36,341 nt of DNA from an uncultured Endomicrobiia bacterium (GTDB lineage Bacteria > Elusimicrobiota > Endomicrobiia > Endomicrobiales > Endomicrobiaceae), in contig CAJOJJ010000005.1 of the NCBI GenBank assembly GCA_905234925.1, forward strand, positions 1 through 36,341. The letters are read 5' to 3'. Positions 17,462-29,400 of this stretch are shown piece after piece. Below the pieces are notes generated by a model. It saw only the letters and a list, made by a program, of their open reading frames with translations. It was not told where the DNA came from and did not search any database. Each line of letters opens with the position of its first letter. The first letter of the stretch is position 1. The position numbers were made by a program, and so were the translations under genes.

Positions 17462-20400
17462 TTATGCTGCAGACAGGATACTTGCAATACCGTCCGTAGA
17501 TACCATCCAAGAATCGCCGAACAAATCTTCTGCCGGCAATATCGTATCTATGGTAAGTATCAGTTTTATCAATCCTTCCAATGTCATTGTATCCGTCTTT
17601 GCATTTTCTTTATTAATCTTTATTGTCATTCCTTCATATTTCCACATTGCCAATAATTCTTTAGCAATTGTAGAATTATTTAATAACTGATAAGGCGTTT
17701 CTTGAGCTGTTATTTCAGCTTTATTTACTTTATCGTTAATTGCTGACAAACTGTCGCCTTCAATCATCATCTGTAATGCCGCACCGACAAGAATTCTATA
17801 ATTATTTCCATCGGTTCTGACATTTGCAGGAATAACACTTCTTTCTATTTCTGCAGTCATTGCACCTATTACAAAATCTCTTACCGCCTGTGTTCTGTAT
17901 ATATCTCTGTTCTGTTCATAATCTCTGTTGGATTTTGCATAAGCCTTTGCAGCTTCAGTAAGACCTGCACCTTGTTGCCCTCTTATGCCCACATTAATTA
18001 ATCTTCTATAGTCATCAGAAGTCATTAATCTGTCTCCGGACAAAACGGCTCTGATAAGCCTTATCGTCTCTTTCATATCTTCAGTTGTATTTTCATTTTC
18101 ACCGTTGATAAACATATCGGAAATTTCTCTGCCGAAAATCTCTTCCAACGTACTTTCTCTTCCTCTCATTCTCATATTATCATTCAGGCTCTCTACGAGA
18201 TTGAACTTACTTAATACACTTGTCGCTTTTGCACATATAGTCAAACCTGCATTCTTTAATTTTGCAATGACAGTTTCATCTACGGCATCTTTATCATTTA
18301 CTCTTACTACCAATTTTGCATTATCCCTTAAAGAAGCAAAGTCATCTTCTTTATCTACATATGTCTTAGCATCTACAACCAAATCGAAACCGTTAGCCTC
18401 TATAAATTCAACAATAGCTCTGTTAATTTGCCTGCTTATATTAAATTTAGAAGAAATGCCTCTATTAATACTGAAATCATAAGATATTGCAGGAATTGTT
18501 TTGAATTCACTCATTAAAGGAGCAATCACATTGCCGTAAGTTTGACTCAATTTAGCTTTAACACTTTCAATATTTTCTACCGTAATATCGTCCTTAACAA
18601 CCAATCTTATACCTGACAAATCTGCAGCAACATAACTCTTCAAAGCATCTTCATCAATATTTGCAGAATCAACTTCAACAATAACTTCAAAGCCGTGTTC
18701 TCTTATGAATTTGATTATTTTATCAAGATCTTCTGCGTTACTGTCTTCCTGAATAACTATTGTTGTTACACCGGCATCTTTGAATTTATTTAACATATTA
18801 TTCTTGGATAAAGTTTCAAGGTTTGTATTGGAAGTTATCTTGAAGTAAACTTCCTGTCTCTGAACAGACTGATAACCATCGGAAACTTTTGTTGAAGGAA
18901 TAAGTTTATTAAATTCTGCAGAGGAATAATTCAACAATCCGTTTCTGTATTCATAAATACTCTTCTTAACATCTTTATCAAAATCATCCATTTCTTTAAT
19001 CTGTTTAATATTAGCTGCATTTAAAATTTTATCACCTATTGCAAACTTTAACAATCTGTCTCTTACAACCGAATCTCTGTCGATATACAATCTTGTTTTT
19101 GTCTTATAATCTGCAGCCTGCAATAAATGTCTCTGAGTTTCCTCGTCTAACATATCAAACACTCTCTTTGAATCTCTGTTGAGTTGATAATAAATATTCA
19201 TTGCATTTGCATCAAAATTATCTCTGCTCATCATCACGTTAAATTTAAATTCTATTTTGCTGTTTAGTTTATTTACAAATATACCGGCTTTATTTATTTT
19301 GCCAAAATATTCGCCTGTTGCCGTAGTCAATTCGGTTTCTCCCTTAGAGGTTGTTCTTGTCGTAAGGTGTCCGCTATCTATCATTCTGTTAATATCAGCT
19401 TCACTTATAAAAATACCTTCAGCAACAGTCAATTTCTTATCGCCTTCTTGTTTTTCGTATATTTCTGTTCCGAAATTAAACGTTATATTCTTTTTAGTTG
19501 TTCCAAATTTGATACTTACTTCCTGTACTACAGGCACAACCTTTGCCGTATCTTCTGCCTGTTTTGCTGCGGTTTGTACTGCACCCGGAGTTTCAGTTAT
19601 CGGCTCTGCCGGTTTCTGCTCTTCTGCAGAAGGTTCTTCAACAACAGGAGCAACGGTATCCGGAGTTACAAAGACAATTCTGCTGTTGTCACTATCAAAA
19701 TAAGATTCGAGATATTCTTCGGTAATGCCGTCAATGTCTGCTATCAGATTATCCCTAAATATTTCAATAACTTTTTCCAATTCAGGAAGACCAATTGTAC
19801 CGAACTCTTCAAAACTAATATATGTCTGCTGTTTATTTTTCAAAGCATCTCTAACTCTATCATAAACAGGAGTCATTCCTTTGAATCTCTTTTCTGCTTT
19901 CTCTTCCAACTCTTGTTGCGCTTTTTGCTCAGCTTGTTTTGCTGCCAATCTTTCAAATGCTGCAGCAGTTTCTTCATTTTGTTGTATAGAACCCATTGCA
20001 ATTTCATAAAGATCCTGTTTCTTTTCAGGAGTCAAACCTTGCTGCTGTGCGGGCTGAAGTTCTTCCGATTCTGCAGCAGGAGTATAAGGTTCATAAGATA
20101 CTCTTGATGCTTCATATTGTTTTTGAGCCGCCGCCTTATCAGCTTCAGCCTCTTTACTGCCTAAAACAAAATCAAAACCTTTATCATCTTGTTTCTGAAC
20201 ATAAACCAAAGTATTGCCGTCGGATTCTAATTCGCTCTTTACTTTCTCTATTACGGTATCTGTTTCATTACTTCTTACAGCTAAATCACTGTTCAAAGCA
20301 TAAGGTTCATATATACTTACATGATATCTGCCGCTTAATCTAAGCTGCTGATAAATAAACTCAAGTATTTCATCTAACTGCTGTGCTCTTGATACGATAG

Positions 20401-23400
20401 GAGCAGTCGGAATGTTTCCTTCCGATCTTCCGGCAATAACAGATACAGGATGCTCAATAACTTCTTCGGGCTGAACTTCCGCAAGTTCTTCCGCAGATTG
20501 TTCAACAACTTCTTCTGCTGCAGGCTGTTCCATAGGCACAGCTGAACCTGACACAAAACCCGGTTGACTTATAGGTGGTATATATTGAGAAATACCTCCT
20601 ATATTTGTTTCTCTTTCTTTTTCAACAACAGGTTCAATAGGCTGCTGTTCTGTAGGCTTTGCTTCAAAAGTTTCAGCTTGTTCTGCCTGCTCAATTGCGG
20701 CTTCTTCTTCAGCTTTCTTTGCTTCATCAGCAGCCTTCTTTCTTTCTTCTGCTTTCTTTATAAGTTCGGTAGTCTTAGCCTTTGTAAATGACGTAAGTAA
20801 CAATTTATTTAAAGTATCTAAATCATTTTCCGCAAGTGCTTTTTTAATATCGTCCTTATTTTCATCTATAACTTTTTGTTGTTCCTTGTATCCGGCACGA
20901 ATATAAACTATCGCAGGAATTCCCAAAACTGCAAGACCGGCGATTGCAATAAGAGAAGCTTTTGCAATTGCAAAAGGTAAAGCAAGAGGCAAAACGGAAG
21001 CTTTAACTCTTGTTCCACGTTTTCCATTTCTAACTTTCGCAAGAGCTTTGCCTAATGAAATCATCTTATTTTTTAATGTTTTAAACATATTGCTGTTAGG
21101 CTCGTTAATTTCATCTTTCCAAACTCCGTTCTTGTAATCCGATATACCTTTTAACGCAGAATATACCACATATATAAGAGCTAAACCTGCTCCAATAAAT
21201 GGTACTATGCCTAATCCAAGATACGGTAATATAGAGAACAAAGCATAAACAACAAACGGAATAGCCAAAGATTCTACAATTGCTGCTACACCTGAGCCTT
21301 TACTATTCTGAGCAAAATGTTTATAAATACTTCTCGGACCGAGATCTCTTAACCAATAAACTAATGTATCTATACCATCTGCTACCGTCAATGTACCCAA
21401 TACTACTGTTGTCACTAAACCATTAACAGTAAAGATCTTAGATAATAACTTAGATACTTTAGACAAGCCCTTAGCTTCACCTACATCTTTAAAATGTAAT
21501 TTCCATTCTTTTATCAAATTCTTCCAAGCAAGGCTTGGACCGTTTACGAATACATTATATCCGGGCAGCATCTGTGTCTGTCCGAGAATAAACGCAAACG
21601 GTATCAATATGTACAAGAAAGAGAACGACTGCGTTAAAGGTGTAAACTTATAAGCAAGTGCCGCAAAAATTATAAATATGCTTGATGTTGCAGGTGCAAG
21701 ATGAGAATCAAACAAAGCTTTCATAACCGGTGTAGCTTTACCTTCTCCCGGAAGAATTTCAGAAATATTTGCCCCTGAACCTCTACCTGTATTAACATAC
21801 TGTGCTCTACCTTTTGTTCCTTTTATTCTGCCATCCCAATGTGTCATAATCTGGGTAACAAAGAACTTGAAGTTTGCAAACAAACCTTTACCCCAAACAA
21901 GGAATGAGCCGAAATAATTTAATATTTCGTTTATCCAAACAGGAGCAGGCTTGCCAAACAATTTATGATCATAGTTAACTCCGTCTTCATAGTTCATAAA
22001 CTTGGTTACAAGTCCCGGTAAACCGGCATTTTGTGATAACATAACGCCGAACAATGCAAGCAAGAATGCTATAGGTATGGAAGCAAACGGACTTGCCCCA
22101 ATGAATAATATACCAAACAAGAATATATTAACAACGGGAACAACTAATCTCTCCTTCAGATAGAAGCCCGGTCCTTCAAGGAAGTCCATAGATACTGCAA
22201 ATATACTGCCTACTTTACCGAAAGCTTCAGCTTCTGCAACCTGATACTCATATTCGTAAGGAGACTGTAACAATTCTCCCGAACCCATTGCAAATTTATT
22301 TACCATTCCGGTATGGAATGCAACACCGGCTTCTCTGGTTTTTTCTACGGCAATACCATAAACATCCATAGTCTTACCGCCTTTAGCTTTAGCGGATTTA
22401 CCGCCGGCAGCATCTTCGGAAACTACGGATTTACTCTGACCTGATTTTGCCTTTAAGAAAGAGCTTCTTAAAATATTCGGATGTCCGTACATGTGCAGCT
22501 GCCACATATCGTTCATATCTTCGTGAGAAGCATTAAAACCTGCTTCAGCCAATGCTCCTTTAGCACCGACTTTAGTTAATCTTTCCGTAGGTATATTTTC
22601 CTGCATAGAAACATTATAAACTTCAGGATCCTGCAACAACGGCTGCAATGCGGAGAAGAAAGTTAATGCAGTCTGCTGAGTTATTCCTTGGTTCATATCC
22701 AACTGTAAAACAAAATCATTTTGAATATAGCTTTCCAAATATGTATGATGATCAACTTTTCCCTGTCCGTAAATACCACCGCCGAACATACCTTCATAAG
22801 GTGTTGCATAAGTTTTTTCATCATTAAATACAACAACTGAAAGTAAACCGTTTTCTTTTTGACTAAATAAGTATTCTTCACCTTTAGTTTTATATTCGAC
22901 AACTCTTGCAGACTCTCTGCCTTCGGCTTCCCATCTGTCAAATTTAGCTTTCTCTTTGTCAAGTTCAATTCTTATCTGTTTCAGTAAAAATTCGTCTGCA
23001 GTAGTAAGCATTCCGGCTTTTTCATCTTTTAACAATTGTTGATACTTTTCATAAGAAACATCTTGAGCTTCAAGCCTTCTAAAAGAAATCAAATGAACTT
23101 TTCCGTCAAATTTTGTTCCTGCTTTCCACTCTTTTCCGATATCTGTTTTTTCAATTTCAAGTATTAAATTCCTGTCATAATCGGAAGCCAAATTTCCCAA
23201 AGCTTTCAAATGTTTATAATCTGCAAAAGTATGATCTCTGCCGTGCAGTACGGGAACCGTCAAAAATCTGAACTCTTTCATATTTCTGAAAAGTCCTATA
23301 ACTCTCGGATCATTTGCACCTTCTCCATCGTTATAAACTTTACCGAATTGCTGATAACCTGATATAGCCTGGAAACAACTCATATCATCAACCATATTAT

Positions 23401-26400
23401 GTATTCTTGCCTGCCAATCTTTTTCACTTTCGCCATTTTTTCTGATATTACTGTATTCAATTTCAGCCAAGAAATCAAGAGTATCTCTCAAGTTTGCAAG
23501 ACCTATATGCAGAGGAGACAATGGTTGAAGTTTCGGATCTGCCCATCTGGTAATTTCTTCTTTAATCCAGCAGTCAGGAAGTTCAGAGCCATTTTCTCTT
23601 GTAAGTTTTCTTCCCTTAACTACGGAACCGTCGCTATTAAGCATCTTCTTCATCTGTTCGAGAACTTCCAAATCATCTTCCGTAAGTTCTTTTTCTCTGC
23701 CTCTAAAATCAACGGCATAATATTTGCCATCACGCACTACAGGCTCCAACCTGGTAAGCATATTTGCCCACTCACCGGAATACTGTATCATTAAATGTGT
23801 CAACAATGTATTTCCGTCAGCCTGAATATCATTTAATGCTCCCATTAAGTTTGTAACAGCTTCATCATTTGTAGGAACAAGTGCCGCCAAGCTGATATCT
23901 TTAATATTCGGATTTCTGTAACCTTGAGTTGCTCTGATACTGCTTTCCTGATGCAATCTGTAGAACAACTGTCTTGCACCGAAAGCAGAAGGACTCTCAG
24001 ACAAGTCAGGATATTTAGTTATCTTCCTGTCAAGATTATCTCCGTCTTTATAGTCTGAAATTTCAAACTTGTAAGCTTCATATTCCGATTTCGATATCCT
24101 ATCCGTTCTAAAATAATCTTTTAATACGCTGTTAAAATACAATGCAAAAGCAACTTGTTTCTGTTCTTCTGTAAGACGCTTTTCAACATCTTCCGGCAAG
24201 AAAGTAGCCTTCCAGTCGGCATATAGTTCACCTAACGTAAATGAACCTTTTTCAATGGTATAGTTTTTGAAAGCTTCCCAACTTCTACCAACAAAAGCAC
24301 TTCTTTTCATTTTCTGTTTTCTTATTGCTATAGCTTTTAACATATCGTTAAAACCGTAGAAATCAAGCAGTGTAAATGCCAATATTGGAACAGCAATAAA
24401 TGCCGCATAAACTATACCTGATATACCCGGTATTGCAGCAACAAACGACATCAAAAGTAATCCGATTGCCGGAGCTACAAATGTACCTACGGAAGCCCAA
24501 ATTCTTGCACGTTTAATCTTTGCAGCATCTTTCTTGCCTTCCATATCCGTATATTTCTTTTCGAGCATAGTATCTATTTTCTTATGCATGGTTATAGTAA
24601 GTGCTGCACCTAAGAAAACAGCAATAAATACAAATTTGAACGGTGTCAGCATTGTAAATAAGCCTAAATTTCCAAAGGAAGATACGGCGAGTTTACCTAC
24701 AACATTTTCAAATATTAAGTTGGCGGCTGCATATCCTAAAACAGCTTCCCATGCAGTTTTTATAATAAGTAAAGGAATTATTCTCTGTGCCATAGCTTTC
24801 TTGGCTCTCTTAATATCTTCTCTGCCTTTCAAGCCTCTATTTTGTGCATTAAATATAGTTTTGCCGTACTGTGTTTTAACAGGGTTCAAATCATTTTGTA
24901 AATGTTTGTTATAGGCTCTCAAACCTAAATAAACACCTGTTGTGATAAGGACACCTGCTGCAAAAGTTATTGCAACTGCCGGTAATATTGCTGCACCTAA
25001 CGTACTTGCAATAAAGCCTGCAACTATAGTACCCGTAACGGTTAAGTTACCCAGCCATAATGCTATAAAGTTCCTTGACATTGTCAAGCTGTAAAGAGTT
25101 CCGACAAAAGGAATATAAGTTCTGAAGGGAAGTGTTTTTACAGAGAACTTAAAGCTCTTTTTATTCGTATCGGTGTCATTGTTTTTAGAATATTCTCCGT
25201 CACGGAGATTTTTATCGACAAAATCGCTGTAGTTTACAATATATTCCGGCGTTCTGAATATTGCATCTATATCGTAGTAAGAAATATTTTCATCAGGTCT
25301 TGTTTGAACTCTCGGACCGAAACCGCCTTTTACACCGAATATGGCTCTGAAACCATATTTCTTAAAATATTTATCCATTATAGCTGTATATTTTAAGAAA
25401 ACCGTAGAACCCGGACCAAAAGCAGGTTTACCTTCTGCATTTTTAGGAACAGCATATCCGTTATAAGAACCAAGTATTGTAGCTTTATATATGCCTTCCT
25501 GTTCATCAATTTCAGCTTTGTGAGCATTGTAATATTCTATACCTTTCTTCAATCTTATGCCGAGTTTGCTTCTCTGCTGTTTCGGTGTCATTTGACTCAA
25601 AGCATATTCCATTTGGTTAATCTGCTCCTGTATGGAAATACCGCTCTCTACAAGGTTCATAAATCTGGAAGCTTCCTGATTTATCATATAACCGACTGTA
25701 TCACTTTCTCCGTTCGCAATCATTTCTTTGGCTTTGAAGAATAAGAAGTTTCTAAATGACATAGCTTCCTGTCTCATGGAATCCATAGCCAAGTAAATGT
25801 AGTAGAACAACAACAAATCTTCGTTTGTAAAGTTATCAATGTTGGCATTTTCTTCGATAAAATACTCTTTTTGTTTTTGAAGCCAATTCTGTCTATCAAC
25901 ACCTTCCTGAACAGGACCTTGCAATGACTGTACATAAGCTTCAGCCATGACATTGGTTATCCACCATTTATATTCGTCAAATACGGACACTGCATCCATA
26001 CCTCTGCTGTAAGCTTCAAACTCTGATTTTAATTCGTCGCTTGCTGTTGTAGGATCGGAATTATCACTGATAAATTTCTCTCTGTCTTTTGCTTTTACCT
26101 GCAGAGATCTTACATTTTTAATCCAATCACTAAATTTGCTTTCTTTTATTTTTCTCTGCATAAAAGATTCCATGTAGTTATTCAAATCCTCATCCGAAGC
26201 GGTTTCAATGTCAGCTACAGTTCCTGTTTTACCATTTGCAACTGCCCATTGATGATAACCGTCAATATGATTCTGTCTTAAAATAACGGAACTTTCCAAA
26301 GCTCTCTTAAATCTTTGTGTATTAAAATTAAATTTATTTACTTGTTCTGAAGTAACCGTCCTTGCGGCATCAGCCTGTTTATCCTGAGATAAAACGGTTT

Positions 26401-29400
26401 CGGAAACTCTTTCAGCTTCTTCCGCTTTTTCTGCTTTCATTGCATCTATTTCATCATCCGGAGCAGTGCCGCCTTTCAAAGCTCTCTTCTTAACAGCTTT
26501 TCTCTTTTTATTTCCTTTATGCCATGCAGAAATTATCGATATAACAAACAATCCCGGAATTAATATCAGTGCTGCTATTATAACGGGGCGAGAATATTTT
26601 GCAGGAATAAATTGTTCTATAAATTTTACAATATTGTTCCACAAAATTTTCATTTCATTCTGCCAATTACTGACAGCTTCAGCCTGAACTTTACTTTCGA
26701 GAGTTCCATTTTTACCGTAAGTGTATGCATATCTCATATATATCGGATTCGCTAATGTGTTAGTCGGCTCCCAATAATTATTTGTAACAGAGAAGCCATT
26801 GGAACCTTTTCCGGGTGTAGTAGAATCAAATATTTTTGATATTCTCAAACCGCCAAGCTCGTAAGGGATTTGATCCTGTGTTTCGAGTTCTTCCGCAAAT
26901 GCTCTCAAATCAACTTTTTCATCTCCAGTCTGATCGTTACCAACTCTCTTCTGCGCAGTATCTAATGTTTCAAAAAATTTCCCCCAAGCATCAACAATTT
27001 TTCCGTCTTTATCTGCATATTTTGCCATAAATTCGGCTTCAGACATTTCACCAGACTTAAATTTTTGATAGTCAAAAACAGCAACAAGTTCTTCGTCATT
27101 CTCACCGTTTAATAAATAACCATACTGAGATTTACCGGTTCTGTTTATAACATTAATTTCGTAGTCACCGTTTTTGAATGAAGATATAGGAGAATCCGTT
27201 ATAGGTCTGTCATAAACCTCAAATTCTTTCAAACCGTCACTCTTAAACGATACAAATACCAAGCCTGACATTTGATTTATATACTCTGCCAATGCTTTAC
27301 CGTTAACATCTCTATATGTAAAATCCAATCCCACTCTCTTACCAAAACCTGAAACCCAATTATCTTCATATCCGGAAAAGAATCTTTCTGCTTCGGGATT
27401 TTTCTTTACGGTATAAATTAAAGATGTAAGAGGCTTGTTACTATCTCCATCCTTATAATACTGACGAATTTCAAGATCTCCCATAGCATAAATATAATCC
27501 GTTCCCTCAATATCGGCTAAAGTATAACTTTCTTTTATCTCGCCTTTCTTTGCAACATACTTATTGAAATCTAAAGATAATTTGTAAGGGAAATTAACAA
27601 CCGTATCAGGATGTCCGACATTCAATTGTCTTCTTTCCGAACTTGTAGTCTCTCCCTGCATATAAGAACTGAAAGATATTATGGTTGGATAACCGAATAC
27701 CTGCTCAAAATATACTCTCTCTCTTTCTGTATCAGACATTTGTGAAAGCTGAGCATCCGTATAATCAGTTCCGCTCTTTTTAATGCTTCCATCTTCATTA
27801 CGTTCCATATTGGAAAGTATTATACATGTTCTCCCTTCGGCATTGTTCATAATATAAGATTTTTCCGTTTTAAGTTTCTCATCGTAACCGGTTACGGAAT
27901 CCTTATCGTTCAATCCCTTGTAGGTATGCGTAGTTCCATCTATTAAAGCATTTTCAAAATCAAAAATATCTCCTCTGTTTGAGTCGGATATAAGTCTGAT
28001 AACATTCTGTTGCTGTTCACTTAATTCATAAGGAGCCGTATCTTCAATCTGAGTTCTTTCATGGGCAAATAACACCGTATTTACGGAATTATCATAAACT
28101 ATTGCATTTGCGGTAACTCTATCGGTAAACTCAGACATACTCTCTAATTTAACAACACCGTTTTCAAACTCTACGGAATAAGACCTTAAACCTATACCGT
28201 ATTGATCATATTCCGGAACTAAAATACCTGAAACATATTGTCCGCCTTCTATTTCATACTGCTGTCTGATATTGCCCAAGAAATCAAGTTCTCTTTCATA
28301 TTCTCTTAAAGGATACTGTCTTCCTGCATATATTTGTTCTCTGCTGTATATTCTTCCCAGTTTCGTTCTGCTGTTTTCTCCTTTTTCCCAATCAACACCG
28401 GCAAAATAGCTGTAGCTTACGCATCTCTCTTCATTTTCAGTTTCACTTATTTTTCCGTATTCGTTAAATTTCAGCATGGAATTTCCTTCATCATCATAAT
28501 CAATTGCATAAGTTCTTGTCTTAGTAGGTATTCCTAGCAGCATCAAGATTGACACATCGTAATCTTCAGCACTGCCTTTTAAGAAAACAACATCTTTAAG
28601 ATCATCATTACTGTAAGAATAACTTTCAACTTCGGATACCTGCCAAATTTCTTCATCGCCGTCGTCAGCTCTAAGGTCATTAACATTGTTAATCATTTCA
28701 TTCATATTGTTACTTTTAGAAATTTTGAGCCAACTTCCGAAATATTTATCAAGTGCATCTTTCCAAGTTATATCATTACTTCCATAGAAGAACATATCCG
28801 TAGAATCTTTCATTCTTATATGATATTTATTTCTTAATACACCATCTTCATCTCTGTCTTCAATGAAAGCCGTTCCTTTGTAAGAATCAAGAACTACAGT
28901 CCCTACACCTTTAACAGATACCATGTTGATAGGATCCTGTAACAAATCTTCATTTAACAAGTTATATCTTAGACCGCAGTTTAAAGAGGTTCCGCTATAT
29001 TCTTTATCGTTAATTTCATAGTCTATAGTGAAATCCACATATCCTTCCGGTGTAATTTTTACAAGCGGAGTGGAGCTGTCTTTAAATGCTTCCCAACTTA
29101 CAAGAACTTCTTCTCCGTTAGGATTTTTTACTATTCTTCTTGTCCATGTAAGCTCATCCAAACTATAATCACAGTAAGGTTTTACGGTTGCAAACAAACT
29201 TTCCAAAATCTCATTATTATACGGGGTATTCTCATCATAACAGAAATACTTTTTATCATCTACCATTTCGCCGTAACTCATACCCTTTGTTTCCACTATA
29301 GCTTCATCACTTTGAATATTGTCTTTCTTATTTATTTGGTATGTTGGGATACCGGTTTCTTCATCATCTTTTCTTGTTGCAAGATAACTCTTACTGGAGA

